Shown piece by piece: positions 9,431 through 19,832 of a stretch of 64,000 nt of DNA. The stretch's first letter is position 1, and the number at the start of each line of letters is the position of its first letter. The position numbers and the translations under genes were made by a program. Under the pieces are notes generated by a model. The model saw only the letters and a list, made by a program, of their open reading frames with translations. It made no database searches and was not told the origin of the DNA. Source of the DNA: Veillonella dispar (lineage in GTDB: Bacteria; Bacillota; Negativicutes; Veillonellales; Veillonellaceae); NCBI RefSeq assembly GCF_900637515.1, contig NZ_LR134375.1, positions 1,617,001 through 1,681,000 of the forward strand, read 5' to 3'.

Positions 9431-9442
9431 ATGTGGTCCTCC

Positions 9443-9904
9443 TTATGGTAATACATCCTCGACATCATGAATTCGATCAGTAGGGCTTACCTTATAGACA
9501 CGGGTACTCGTATAGGTTGAAAACTCTGGGTTGAACTGAACCTCATAATAAGCATCATTAACCTTTAAAATCATACCATTACGAATCTTTAAGGAGTTAA
9601 CCGCCAGTTGTTCACTTGGTATGGATTGATCAGTACTAAACGAATGTAGAAATTGAGCCATACGAGAAGAGTCTTCAGAGTATGTTTTCATTCGGTTATA
9701 TTCTTGATACTCCAGTCCTAAGAAAAACACTACAACTAAAGACAAAATAACCAATAAATCACGATAGCGATTAGTAAAACCATTTCGCAATACCTGTACC
9801 CCTAGAACAAGCAGTGCTAAAAGAATGGCAACAAAAACGATAAAGCCCCATGTTTGGCTTGTCACAGCCTGACTTTCAACATAGGCCAACGTGTAAAAAT
9901 CCAT
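9443..9904 (-). CDS. DUF3290 family membrane protein
   Basis: 153 residues with two membrane segments in the first half (FIVFVAILLALLVLGVQVL and DLLVILSLVVVFFLGLEYQ) and a soluble C-terminal domain (MILKVNDAYYEVQFNPEF). It is the usual partner gene of DUF421/YetF, 12 bases upstream of it. Function unknown. GAAAGGAG precedes the ATG. Confidence 0.82.
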   Translation of the reverse strand: MDFYTLAYVESQAVTSQTWGFIVFVAILLALLVLGVQVLRNGFTNRYRDLLVILSLVVVFFLGLEYQEYNRMKTYSEDSSRMAQFLHSFSTDQSIPSEQLAVNSLKIRNGMILKVNDAYYEVQFNPEFSTYTSTRVYKVSPTDRIHDVEDVLP

Positions 9905-9975
9905 ATTGTTCTCCTTTCATATATTATTCTTTATTATATCACAAATAAATATGCTAATAACCAACAACGACTTAT

Positions 9976-10009
9976 AAAAAATAGAGCTACCACAACGATA
10001 GCTCTATTA
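9976..10009 (-). terminator. Terminator after the small membrane-anchored protein gene
   Basis: AATAGAGCTA/TAGCTCTATT arms, 9-base loop, followed on the minus strand by a run of T. It separates the 10028-10537 gene from the DUF3290-DUF421 pair. Confidence 0.85.
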
Positions 10010-10027
10010 AACAGTTACTATACTAAT

Positions 10028-10537
10028 TTATTTACATTCACGGTACACGATGATATAAGCATGAGTATTCGCTGTAAAACCAGATTCTAATTCTAGTTCA
10101 ACTTCTAAAACGACATCGTCAACGTCACCTTTATAATACGCATTCCGTTGTTCCGCGGAATAGAAATACATAGCCGCATTATATTCATTACCCGCTTGTA
10201 CTGGGATTGTAATGCTAACAGGCTGTGTTTCAACATTCTTTGTTTTAGTGCCCACATTGTCCGTTGTGTAATATACGGCTTCAATAGTGTGTTCACCAGG
10301 TGTTAATGCCACAATGACTTGACCATATTGACCAGTTTTATGATCAATAGTAGAAAGGTCCTTACCATCAACCTTTACAGATTTACCATAAATATGAAGA
10401 ATCGCTTTATTAGCATTCTCTTGAACAAATTGTTGTTCACCGGCTTGTCGTTTCTTATTGAACTTCATAAATACGGCAAACAAAATGGCCCAAATAACTG
10501 CGACAGCCACGATGATAATAATAGTTGTAGAACTCAT
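10028..10537 (-). CDS. Membrane-anchored protein with PEGA-like domain, function unknown
   Basis: 169 residues. A single N-terminal membrane helix (residues about 4-24, TTIIIIVAVAVIWAILFAVF) is followed by basic residues. The extracytoplasmic or cytosolic beta-rich domain contains KSVKVDGKDLSTIDHK and IVALTPGEHTIEAVYY, reminiscent of PEGA domains that display surface or ligand-binding loops. GGAGAG precedes the ATG. It is monocistronic, with terminators on both sides. The PEGA assignment is by eye only. Confidence 0.6.
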   Translation of the reverse strand: MSSTTIIIIVAVAVIWAILFAVFMKFNKKRQAGEQQFVQENANKAILHIYGKSVKVDGKDLSTIDHKTGQYGQVIVALTPGEHTIEAVYYTTDNVGTKTKNVETQPVSITIPVQAGNEYNAAMYFYSAEQRNAYYKGDVDDVVLEVELELESGFTANTHAYIIVYRECK

Positions 10538-10613
10538 AGTATCTCTCCTTATACCAAAATATACTACACTGACTCTACGCTAACTATATCATACGTACTT
10601 ATATTACTCAATT

Positions 10614-10641
10614 AAAAAGCGACCCCAAATGGGGTCGCTTT
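10614..10641 (-). terminator. Terminator after ilvC
   Basis: AAAGCGACCCC/GGGGTCGCTTT, 4-base loop, followed on the minus strand by T-rich sequence. It lies about 42 bases beyond the ilvC stop. Confidence 0.9.
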
Positions 10642-10682
10642 CAGTAAGCTTATGCTTATCAAGAAATTACTACAGTAATCTC

Positions 10683-11802
<1,120 letters not shown>

Positions 11803-11874
11803 ATAGACTAATCTACAACTTAAATTTGTACCCTTTTTGTATTAAGAAAAAATGAATTATCCCAGTTTTAGCTC

Positions 11875-12660
11875 TTACTTAACTATAATCCATGGGCGAT
11901 TTTTCTCCCATACAACAGATACATCAATACCAAATACGTCGCTTAGAATTTCATCTGTCAAGATGTCTCGCTTCTTGCCTTTATACACAATGAGGCCATC
12001 TTTAATAATAGCTACATGTGTAATACTGGGCATAATCTCTTCAATTTGATGAGATACATAAATAAAAGGCTTATGCTCCTCTCGTGCCATATTCTCAACA
12101 GTTCTTAAGAATTGCTCGCGAGCAGGCAAATCAAGGCCAGAGCAAGGCTCATCTAGAATGAGCAAATCTGGATTAGCCATAATAGCCCGTGCTAATAATA
12201 CGCGGCGCTGTTCACCAGCGGACAATGTATGAAATCTATGGCCTTCCAAATAGGACAAACCAAACTCAGACAATAATTGCAGTCCTCGTTCACGTACTTC
12301 AGGCTCTACCTGTTGATAGATACCGATACTATTAAAGGCACCAGAAATAACAACATCTTCTACGACTTGTTTATCCAAGGTGGACTGGAATTGTCCAAGC
12401 GCCGAACTAACAAAGCCTAATCGGGCCTTGATCTTAGGCCACGCATATTTACCAAATTCATGACCAAATACGCGTAATAGTCCTGTTGTAGGAATTTGGT
12501 AAGCTGGAATCATGCTGAGCATCGTCGATTTACCAGCCCCATTGAGACCTAATAAGGCCCAATTCTCCCCTTCTTCAACATGCCAATTAATGCCTTTTAA
12601 AATTTCGCGACCTTCACGACGAAACTTGACGTCTTCATAATGGAGTAATTCACTACTCAC
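11875..12660 (-). CDS. ABC transporter ATP-binding protein, orphan
   Basis: Single ATPase subunit of 261 residues. Walker A is LLGLNGAGKSTML, the signature region is LSAGEQRRVLLARAIM, Walker B is LLILDEPCSGLD, and the switch histidine lies in YVSHQIEEI. It resembles ModF/YlmA-type ATPases. No permease or binding protein is adjacent. It starts with GTG (GGAGA upstream) 11 bases after ilvN, so it appears co-transcribed with ilvDABN. A role in amino-acid transport is possible but not shown; some such orphan ATPases are not transporters. Confidence 0.85.
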   Translation of the reverse strand: MSSELLHYEDVKFRREGREILKGINWHVEEGENWALLGLNGAGKSTMLSMIPAYQIPTTGLLRVFGHEFGKYAWPKIKARLGFVSSALGQFQSTLDKQVVEDVVISGAFNSIGIYQQVEPEVRERGLQLLSEFGLSYLEGHRFHTLSAGEQRRVLLARAIMANPDLLILDEPCSGLDLPAREQFLRTVENMAREEHKPFIYVSHQIEEIMPSITHVAIIKDGLIVYKGKKRDILTDEILSDVFGIDVSVVWEKNRPWIIVK

Positions 12661-12671
12661 ACAACCATCTC

Positions 12672-13160
12672 CTAAATCTTTTCTCCACGGCTCATTGCGG
12701 TAATGCCAGTTTTGGCAATTTCAAGGACACCATAAGTTTCCATAATTTGAATGAAACCGCGTAATTTTTCTATGCTACCAATTACTTCAATAATCATAGA
12801 AGTAGGAGAAATATCGAGCACATTGCCACGATATACATCGGCAATTTGTACAATTTGAGAGCGTGTTGCAGCAGTTGCTTTTACCTTGATAAGCATTAAC
12901 TCACGGCACACCACATCATGATCTTCAAAGACTTTAACCTTTACAACATCAATGAGCTTGTAAATTTGTTTTTGAATTTGATCCAAGATGCGATCATCTG
13001 CCTCAACGGTGAGGGTAATACGAGCGTAGCCTGGTGTATTGGTAATACCAGATGTCATCTTTGTAACATTAAAACCACGACGGTTAAAGAGTGCCAATAT
13101 ACGTGCACCAATGCCTGCTGTATTTTTTGCAATTACTAAGACTTGATGTTCTCTCGCCAT
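12672..13160 (-). CDS. ilvN: Acetolactate synthase regulatory (small) subunit
   Basis: 162 residues. The N-terminal ACT domain (VLVIAKNTAGIGARILALFN, with RRGFNVTKMT) binds valine for feedback inhibition. The C-terminal domain activates the large subunit. Length fits the IlvH-type small subunit. Its ATG overlaps the ilvB stop as TAATG, which couples synthesis of the two subunits. Confidence 0.95.
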   Translation of the reverse strand: MAREHQVLVIAKNTAGIGARILALFNRRGFNVTKMTSGITNTPGYARITLTVEADDRILDQIQKQIYKLIDVVKVKVFEDHDVVCRELMLIKVKATAATRSQIVQIADVYRGNVLDISPTSMIIEVIGSIEKLRGFIQIMETYGVLEIAKTGITAMSRGEKI

Positions 13161-14869
13161 TATAGCACCCCTTTCTTGCCCATCATACCACTTACAGTAC
13201 CGCCAGCTGGAATCATCGGCAATACATTATCTTCTCTTGCTACACGGCAATCCAAGATGATACTTTCATCAGATGTAATGAAAGATTTAAATTCTTTATT
13301 GAAATCCTCTACATTATCGATACGCGCGGCTTTCAAATCAAAGGCATCTGCCAATTTCAAGAAGTCTGGACTCGTTTCCAAATCTACATAGGAATAACGG
13401 CGGTTATTAAAGATTTGTTGCCATTGACGAACCATGCCAAGGTAACCATTATTAATGATAACAATCTTAATTGGTAAATTATATTGGCGAACCATCATGA
13501 GCTCTTCGAAGGTCATTTGGAATCCACCATCACCAACAACAAGGATAACTTGTTTATGAGGTGCCCCCACTTGAGCCCCAATTGCAGCTGGTAAACCATA
13601 TCCCATAGTACCTGCACCACCAGATGTAACAATGGTATGAGGTTTTTTATGAGTTAAGAATTGAGCCGCCCACATTTGATGTTGGCCTACGTCTGTTACA
13701 ATAACTGCATCCTCTTTGGCAATCTTGTTAAGTTCAGATAATACGTATTGTGGATGTAATACACCATCTTTAGATTCAGGAATTACCATAGGATATTCCG
13801 CTTGCCATTCACGAATTTGTCCGATCCACGCTTCATGAGTTGTAGGTTCTACAAGCGTATTAAGTTCAGATAAAACTCGCTTCAAGTCACCTACAATTGG
13901 TACGTTAATAGTAACGTTTTTATCAATTTCTGCTGGGTCGATATCGATATGTATGATTTTAGCTTTTTTACAGAAGAAATCTGGATGACCTGTAATGCGG
14001 TCGTGGAAACGAATACCAGCTGCAATAACAAGGTCTGCTTCTTCTGTACTATTATTAGCCGCTACAGAGCCATGCATACCCACCATACCAAGAGCAAGCT
14101 CATGGTTACCTGGGAAACCACCAAGGCCAACTAATGTATTTGTTACAGGAATTTGAGCTTTTTCTGCCAATTCCTTTAACTCATCCATAGCGCCAGACTT
14201 CAATACACCAGCACCGGCAATGATGAGCGGACGTTTCGCATTTTTAATGAGTGTAGCCGCTTTTTTAATTTGCCCTTGATGACCTTTATAGGTTGGATCA
14301 TAACCTTCAAGATGGATAGGTACTTCATATAATTTATTGTATTCTGTCATGGATATTTTTTCTGTTTGAATATCCTTTGGAATATCAATAAGAACTGGTC
14401 CTGGACGACCTGTACTAGCAATAAAATACGCTTCTTTAATGATGCGAGGTAAATCGCGAATATCTTGAACAAGGTAGTTATGTTTTGTAATCGGCATGGT
14501 AATACCTTGGATATCTGCTTCTTGGAAGGAATCCTTACCAATAAACGGACGACCAACCTGACCAGTAATGGCCACCATAGGTACAGAATCCATGTAAGCA
14601 GTCATAATACCTGTAACAAGATTAGTTGCACCAGGACCGGATGTAGCAAGGCATACGCCTACTTTTCCAGATACGCGGGCATAACCATCTGCTGCATGAG
14701 CTGCACCTTGTTCATGACGAACAAAATAATGTTTAATTTCAGGGAAGCTATAAATTTCATCATAAATTGGAATTACCGCGCCACCTGGATAACCGAACAT
14801 GTCGGTTACACCAAGGCGATGCAATGTTTCAAGGACAATGCGTGCCCCATTGATTGTTTCTGCGCTCAT
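13160..14869 (-). CDS. ilvB: Acetolactate synthase large catalytic subunit
   Basis: ThDP/FAD enzyme condensing pyruvate with pyruvate or 2-oxobutyrate, the first common step of Val/Leu/Ile synthesis. The catalytic glutamate is in FVRHEQGAAHAADGYARVSG near residue 50. The ThDP/Mg motif is VVGDGGFQMTFEELMMVRQ with the following NNG. The FAD region (AGAGVLKSGAMDEL) is present. 569 residues, normal. It lies between ilvA (18-base gap) and ilvN (1-base overlap). Confidence 0.96.
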   Translation of the reverse strand: MSAETINGARIVLETLHRLGVTDMFGYPGGAVIPIYDEIYSFPEIKHYFVRHEQGAAHAADGYARVSGKVGVCLATSGPGATNLVTGIMTAYMDSVPMVAITGQVGRPFIGKDSFQEADIQGITMPITKHNYLVQDIRDLPRIIKEAYFIASTGRPGPVLIDIPKDIQTEKISMTEYNKLYEVPIHLEGYDPTYKGHQGQIKKAATLIKNAKRPLIIAGAGVLKSGAMDELKELAEKAQIPVTNTLVGLGGFPGNHELALGMVGMHGSVAANNSTEEADLVIAAGIRFHDRITGHPDFFCKKAKIIHIDIDPAEIDKNVTINVPIVGDLKRVLSELNTLVEPTTHEAWIGQIREWQAEYPMVIPESKDGVLHPQYVLSELNKIAKEDAVIVTDVGQHQMWAAQFLTHKKPHTIVTSGGAGTMGYGLPAAIGAQVGAPHKQVILVVGDGGFQMTFEELMMVRQYNLPIKIVIINNGYLGMVRQWQQIFNNRRYSYVDLETSPDFLKLADAFDLKAARIDNVEDFNKEFKSFITSDESIILDCRVAREDNVLPMIPAGGTVSGMMGKKGVL

Positions 14870-14887
14870 AGGAACCCTTTCGACCAG

Positions 14888-16111
14888 CTATTCAGATAAA
14901 ATCTCGCTGGAATTTAATCGTTTAATAATGTAACCATTATTTTTGAAAGTATCAATAATGTGTTTGATGTGTTCTTCACCATTTGTTTCTACAGTCACTT
15001 GCAATTCCACTTCATGGAAGCGGTCAAGGTTTTTAAACTGATTATGATCAAGTTTAATAACGTTTGCATCCGCATCTGCAAGCATTTCAGATACAGCAAC
15101 CAATTGACCTGGTTTATCCGGAAGGTTGACAGAGAAAGTGAAGATACGACCACGTAATACGAGACCTTTATTGATCATAGAAGAAATCGTAAGTACGTCG
15201 ATATTACCACCACTAACAATGGCTACTGCCTTTTTGCCTTTACAGTCTAATTTTTTTAGACCTGCTAATGGTAAAATACCGGAGTTTTCTGCGACTAACT
15301 TATGTTTTTCTACAAGCAACAAAAATGCTTCCATCAATTCATAATCAGAGACAGTAACAATTTCATCTACATATTTCTTAATATATTTTAATGTAGTTTC
15401 GCCGATTTGACGTACAGCTGTACCATCTGCGATAGTTGCCACCTCACTAAGTGGTACAGGATGATCTTCTTTTAACGCAGCTATTGCACTAGCCGCGCCT
15501 TCTGGTTCTACACCAATAATTTTAATGCTAGGATTTTTTAATTTTGCAGCAGCTGCGATACCAGAAACAATACCGCCACCACCAACAGGAACTAGCAATA
15601 CATCCGCATCAGGCAATTCCTCAAGAACTTCTAATGCAATTGTACCTTGCCCTTCGATAACATCTTCGTCATCAAAAGGATGGACGAACACATAGCCGTG
15701 CTCTTGTTGTAATTCCATCGCTTTTTGGTAAGCTTCATCATAAATCTCACCATGTAGAACGACTTCGGCACCATATTGTTTTGTAGCATTAACCTTGATG
15801 AGAGGTGTATGTTTTGGCATAACGATTGTCGCTTTAATGCCTAGACGTTTTGCAGCAAGCGCTACACCTTGCGCATGGTTACCGGCAGATGCGGCAATAA
15901 CGCCGCGCGCCTTTTCTTCTTCTGTTAATTTTGCAATTTTATTATAGGCACCACGAACCTTAAAGGAACCTGTTATTTGCAAGTTTTCTGGCTTGATATA
16001 TACATCATTGCCACTTTCATCGGAGAACACATCACTGTGAAGCAATTTTGTTTTCACCGTGATTGTGCTTAATCGCTCACGAGCCTCCATAAAATCATAC
16101 AACTTATGCAT
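14888..16111 (-). CDS. ilvA: Threonine ammonia-lyase (biosynthetic-position, ACT-containing)
   Basis: PLP enzyme deaminating threonine to 2-oxobutyrate for isoleucine synthesis. The PLP lysine is in QITGSFKVRGAYNKI. The phosphate-binding glycine loop is VPVGGGGIVSGIAAA. The C-terminal 80 residues form one ACT-like domain (FTFSVNLPDKPGQLVAVSEM). At 407 residues it is the shorter TdcB/IlvA-type form with one regulatory domain rather than the 500-residue two-domain enzyme. Its place between ilvD and ilvB argues for the biosynthetic role. Confidence 0.93.
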   Translation of the reverse strand: MHKLYDFMEARERLSTITVKTKLLHSDVFSDESGNDVYIKPENLQITGSFKVRGAYNKIAKLTEEEKARGVIAASAGNHAQGVALAAKRLGIKATIVMPKHTPLIKVNATKQYGAEVVLHGEIYDEAYQKAMELQQEHGYVFVHPFDDEDVIEGQGTIALEVLEELPDADVLLVPVGGGGIVSGIAAAAKLKNPSIKIIGVEPEGAASAIAALKEDHPVPLSEVATIADGTAVRQIGETTLKYIKKYVDEIVTVSDYELMEAFLLLVEKHKLVAENSGILPLAGLKKLDCKGKKAVAIVSGGNIDVLTISSMINKGLVLRGRIFTFSVNLPDKPGQLVAVSEMLADADANVIKLDHNQFKNLDRFHEVELQVTVETNGEEHIKHIIDTFKNNGYIIKRLNSSEILSE

Positions 16112-16152
16112 GTACTCTATCTCCTCTAGTTAGTATTAATGAAAATCTACTA

Positions 16153-17823
16153 TTAGTCTTCAAATACTTCGATAGCACCTTGTGCTGCAGAGGATACATG
16201 AAGAGCGTATTTTTTAAGATATCCAGTTACATTGGATTTGAATGGTTTCAATGCTGCTTTACGACGAGCGATTTCTTCATCAGATACAGCTAATTCCAAT
16301 TTGCCGTTTGGAATATCGATGTTGATGATATCACCATCTTCAACAACGGCGATTGTGCCACCTGCTGCTGCTTCTGGAGATACGTGACCAATAGATGCAC
16401 CACGTGTAGCACCAGAGAAACGACCGTCAGTCAACAATGCTACGTCTTTATCAAGACCCATACCAGCAATCATGGATGTTGGTGTCAACATTTCGCGCAT
16501 GCCAGGGCCACCTTTAGGACCTTCGTAACGGATAACTACCACATCGCCTTTTACGATTTTACCGCCTGTAATAGCTTCAACAGCTTCTTCTTCGCTGTTG
16601 AATACCTTTGCTGGACCAGAGTGAACAAGCATATCTTCATCTACGGCACCTGCTTTTACAACGGAACCGTCTACAGCAAGGTTACCTTTAAGAACGGCAA
16701 TACCACCTGTTTCATGAACAGGATTATTCCAAGGATGAATAACGTCTTCATCAGTTACATGAGCTACCGCTGCAATTTCACCTTGTGTTTTAAGAGCTAC
16801 AGTTTTGCAATCTGTATGCAAACGACCATTTTCGGCTAAACGTTTCAACACAGCAGATACGCCACCGGCAGCATACAAGTCTTCGATGAAGTATTTACCA
16901 GATGGAGAAAGTTTAGACAATTGAGGTGTGTTTTGTGCAATGCGATCAAAGTCGTCCAAGGACAATGGTACGCCTGCTTCGTGAGCGATAGCTGGCAAAT
17001 GAAGTGCTGTATTAGAGGAACCACCCAAAGCCATATCTAGAGCTACTGCATTTTCAAAGGCTTCGCGTGTCATAATGTCTTTAGGACGAAGGTTTGCTTT
17101 CAATACCTCTACTGCTTGCATACCTGCTAATTTAGCAAGACGTAAACGTTCAGAGTATACTGCTGGAATTGTACCATTACCAGGAAGGCCCATACCAAGA
17201 GCTTCTGTTAAGCAGTTCATTGTATTAGCTGTATACATACCAGAGCAAGAACCACATGTAGGACATGCTGTATTTTCGATTTCAGCTAACTCAGCATCAC
17301 CCATTTCACCAGTTTGATGTTTACCTACGGCTTCGAATACATCAGACAAACCGATTTTTTTGCCATTATGTACGCCTGCAAGCATAGCACCACCAGACAC
17401 GAATACGGATGGAATATTTAGACGAGCTGCAGCTATCAACATACCAGGTACTACTTTATCGCAGTTTGGAATGAATACCATAGCATCAAATGGTGTTGCC
17501 ATAGCTGTTGCCTCGATGGAATCAGCGATGATATTACGAGTTACCAAGGAGTATTTCATACCGATGTGGTTCATCGCCAAGCCGTCACAAATACCAATTG
17601 TATTGAACTCGATTGGCACACCACCTGCGTTGCGAATGCCGTCTTTTACGGCTTGTACAATATTTTTCAAGCCCACGTGACCAGGGATAATTTCGTTGAA
17701 AGAGTTCGCAATACCAATGACTGGTCTGCCCATTTCTTCATCAACAAAACCAAGAGCTTTTAGCAAAGATCTGTGTGGTGCACGTGCTACGCCTGTTTTT
17801 AAATTGTCACTTCTACAACTCAT
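16153..17823 (-). CDS. ilvD: Dihydroxy-acid dehydratase
   Basis: Fe-S dehydratase making 2-oxo acids from dihydroxy acids in Val/Ile synthesis. Cluster cysteines are seen in [12 protein letters not shown] and [19 protein letters not shown]. The C-terminal [20 protein letters not shown] and [14 protein letters not shown] segments match the active site. I start it at ATG 17823 ([11 protein letters not shown]), which has GAGGAG upstream; this gives 556 residues. First structural gene of ilvDABN. Its long leader (from about 18175) holds a hydrophobic leader ORF and a terminator. Confidence 0.96.
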   Translation of the reverse strand: MSCRSDNLKTGVARAPHRSLLKALGFVDEEMGRPVIGIANSFNEIIPGHVGLKNIVQAVKDGIRNAGGVPIEFNTIGICDGLAMNHIGMKYSLVTRNIIADSIEATAMATPFDAMVFIPNCDKVVPGMLIAAARLNIPSVFVSGGAMLAGVHNGKKIGLSDVFEAVGKHQTGEMGDAELAEIENTACPTCGSCSGMYTANTMNCLTEALGMGLPGNGTIPAVYSERLRLAKLAGMQAVEVLKANLRPKDIMTREAFENAVALDMALGGSSNTALHLPAIAHEAGVPLSLDDFDRIAQNTPQLSKLSPSGKYFIEDLYAAGGVSAVLKRLAENGRLHTDCKTVALKTQGEIAAVAHVTDEDVIHPWNNPVHETGGIAVLKGNLAVDGSVVKAGAVDEDMLVHSGPAKVFNSEEEAVEAITGGKIVKGDVVVIRYEGPKGGPGMREMLTPTSMIAGMGLDKDVALLTDGRFSGATRGASIGHVSPEAAAGGTIAVVEDGDIINIDIPNGKLELAVSDEEIARRKAALKPFKSNVTGYLKKYALHVSSAAQGAIEVFED

Positions 17824-17844
17824 GTTAATCTCCTCACTTTTCTT

Positions 17845-17868
17845 GAAAGCATCCACTTGGATGCTTTT
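17845..17868 (-). repeat. Stem-loop just upstream of the ilvD ribosome binding site
   Basis: AAAGCATCC/GGATGCTTT arms with a 4-base loop, after the terminator hairpin and about 22 bases before the ilvD ATG. No T-run follows. It would become the 5' structure of any read-through message, so it may stabilise it or affect ilvD translation. Confidence 0.6.
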
Positions 17869-17874
17869 CAACTT

Positions 17875-17906
17875 AATAAAAAAAGACGATTCTTATGAAT
17901 CGTCTT
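17875..17906 (-). terminator. Intrinsic terminator inside the ilvD leader (attenuator)
   Basis: Perfect 10-bp arms AAGACGATTC/GAATCGTCTT with a 4-base loop, followed on the minus strand by a run of T. It is downstream of a strong promoter and a leader ORF but 52 bases before ilvD, with no intervening complete gene. A terminator in this position makes sense only if read-through is regulated. A second 7-bp hairpin, ATACATA/TATGTAT, lies at 17950-17970 between the leader ORF stop and the terminator. Confidence 0.85.
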
Positions 17907-18015
17907 AAAAGTTTACAAATGATATTCCTTTTGTTTACAGAATCCCTATATACATAAACGACCTATGTATCCCTTGGAATAAATACACATAAGAAACAAA
18001 CCGTATAGTCAATTC

Positions 18016-18147
18016 TTATTGATTGTATATTAAACCATTCGTGGAACTTCTAAGACAAAAACGTGTTAAGTTGTTGTTCATAATTCGAATGTTTTTAATA
18101 ATCACGACGAGCGCGATAATCAACAAGCTAATGACTAAACCCAACAT
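18016..18147 (-). CDS. Branched-chain-rich leader peptide upstream of ilvD
   Basis: 43-codon ORF starting at ATG 18147, preceded by a near-perfect AGGAGG (spacing 4). The first 20 residues read MLGLVISLLIIALVVIIKNI: 14 are Leu, Ile or Val, the end products of the downstream operon. The remainder (RIMNNNLTRFCLRSSTNG and on) is unremarkable, ending at TAA 18016. Together with the upstream promoter and downstream terminator this matches a transcription-attenuation leader like ilvL/ilvB leaders. An alternative is a small single-span membrane protein, since the run is also a plausible helix. Confidence 0.7.
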   Translation of the reverse strand: MLGLVISLLIIALVVIIKNIRIMNNNLTRFCLRSSTNGLIYNQ

Positions 18148-18181
18148 GTTTCCTCCTAAAGTAATCTGTAATCATAAAATA

Positions 18182-18210
18182 ATAATAACACTTTATATAA
18201 TGTCGTGCAA
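18182..18210 (-). promoter_or_regulatory. Promoter of the ilvD leader
   Basis: Minus-strand TTGCAC (18205-18210), exactly 17 bases, TATTAT (18182-18187). Transcription would begin near 18175, giving about 350 bases of leader before ilvD. Confidence 0.75.
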
Positions 18211-18349
18211 TAAATATTCTATAGATTTATCATATAAATTTTTAAAGTTTACCATATATAAAAACTATAGCAATAACAATAATACACTACCTATCTAATA
18301 CATATAGAAAATAAAACGATAACAAACTACTAAACAGATAGCGCAAACA

Positions 18350-18379
18350 AAAAATCCCCCACTACCGTGAGAGATTTTT
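18350..18379 (-). terminator. Terminator after the anion permease gene
   Basis: On the minus strand AAAAATCTCTCAC pairs with GTGGGGGATTTTT (13 bp including two G-T pairs) around a 4-base loop, ending in a T-run. It sits just 5 bases past the permease stop. Confidence 0.85.
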
Positions 18380-18384
18380 GAATA

Positions 18385-19788
18385 TTATAGAATACCGAAT
18401 AGCCACATACCAAGGGTGCCGCCCCAGAAGTGAATAAGGAAGCTTACTACAGAAATGGCAAGACCTACACGCCACCACGTTCCTTGCGGTACGTAGCCCG
18501 CACCGAAGAAGATTGGCGTTACACCAGAGCTATAATGCGTTAATGTACAGCCAGGACTATTCATCAAACCAAAGAGCAAGATGGTAAATGGAATTGGTGC
18601 TCCCATCGCTACCAAGATGGCTGCAAAAGCGGAGAATAACGCTGTAATACGCGCTGTACCACTGGCAAAGAAATACTGAGAGTATACAAAGGTTGCAGAG
18701 ATAATAAAAGATGCCCAGAACCAATCAATACCTACAAGATGTTGACTTACAAAGTCTGCAAACACCGCTACAACACCTAATTTACCAAGTAAACCAGCCA
18801 TACCAACGAGGGTACCCATCCAGATTAGAATATCCCAACCTGTGCGTTCACCTAGAATATCTTCCCAAGTAAGGGATCCTGTAACTACACAAGCAAGTAC
18901 GCCCATCATAGCAACTACAGTAGGATGTAACTTCGTCCAAATCGCTGTGGACCACAGCAAAATACAAATTACAAAAATAATAGCCACTGAAATTTCAGCC
19001 TTTGTAATAGGACCTAGTATATCTAGCTCTTTTTGGGCCATTACCGCTGCTTGAGGCGTCTCCTTGATTTCAGGTGGATAGATTTTATAAATAAACCAAG
19101 GCATCAAGATCATACAAAGTACACCAGGGATTACACCTGCTTGGAACCATTCCCACCATGAAATATCATAGCCAAATAATTTTGCACCTAAGGATGTAAT
19201 CAATAAGTTACCACTACAAGCAGTTAAGAAGATTGTTACAGTAATGGTGTTTATCGTATGAGCCGTGGTCATCAAGTACGCCCCAATACGACGTGCTGTA
19301 CTACCATTTGGCTCAGAATCAAAGGCTAACGAAATATTTTGTACAATAGGGAAAATAATACCGCCCCCACGAGCCGTATTAGATGGCGTGGCAGGAGAAA
19401 TAATAAGATCCGTACAAGCCAATGCATAAGCTAACTTTAAGGAACTAGTACCAAAGGAGCGAATCAAAGTATACGCGATACGCTTACCAAGGCCAGAATT
19501 AATAATGCCTCTAGAAAAGAATACAGCTGCTACGATAAGCCATACATTGGCTTCAGCGTAACCACCTAATGCTTGCACCATGGTAATAGAATTTGTTGCT
19601 ACAGCCGCAACAATACCAAAGAGTGCCATAATACCTGTTGGCCAAGGTCGTAAAATAAAACCTACAATTGTAGCTGTGAAGATAGCTAATAAATGCCATC
19701 CTTCAGGCTTAATCGCCTCTGTGTGAGGCAAGAACCAAATTACAAGTCCTACCAGTACCGTCAGTGCGGCGCGTGTAAAGGTATTCAT
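18385..19788 (-). CDS. DASS-family anion permease (di/tricarboxylate transporter)
   Basis: 467-residue inner-membrane carrier with about 11-12 hydrophobic segments. The DASS signature SNT occurs in SPATPSNTARGGGIIFP (about residues 130-147). The second inverted-repeat half shows the paired region NSPGCTLTHYSSGVTPIFF near residue 410. Closest in style to the 2-oxoglutarate/malate or citrate:succinate antiporters. That would suit an organism living on lactate, malate and succinate, but the substrate cannot be read from the sequence. Monocistronic, with terminators on both sides and a palindrome over its promoter region. Confidence 0.88.
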   Translation of the reverse strand: MNTFTRAALTVLVGLVIWFLPHTEAIKPEGWHLLAIFTATIVGFILRPWPTGIMALFGIVAAVATNSITMVQALGGYAEANVWLIVAAVFFSRGIINSGLGKRIAYTLIRSFGTSSLKLAYALACTDLIISPATPSNTARGGGIIFPIVQNISLAFDSEPNGSTARRIGAYLMTTAHTINTITVTIFLTACSGNLLITSLGAKLFGYDISWWEWFQAGVIPGVLCMILMPWFIYKIYPPEIKETPQAAVMAQKELDILGPITKAEISVAIIFVICILLWSTAIWTKLHPTVVAMMGVLACVVTGSLTWEDILGERTGWDILIWMGTLVGMAGLLGKLGVVAVFADFVSQHLVGIDWFWASFIISATFVYSQYFFASGTARITALFSAFAAILVAMGAPIPFTILLFGLMNSPGCTLTHYSSGVTPIFFGAGYVPQGTWWRVGLAISVVSFLIHFWGGTLGMWLFGIL

Positions 19789-19813
19789 AGAACCTCCCTA
19801 TCAAACTACACAT

Positions 19814-19832
19814 ATCAACAGTTACTGTTGAT
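19814..19832. promoter_or_regulatory. 19-bp perfect palindrome at the anion permease promoter (operator candidate)
   Basis: ATCAACAGT-T-ACTGTTGAT, 9-bp arms around one base, about 25 bases before the permease ATG. On the minus strand a TATAAT box immediately overlaps its upstream edge, and the matching -35 region is poor. A symmetric site over the -10/start region is typical of a repressor operator. The binding regulator is unknown. Confidence 0.6.
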
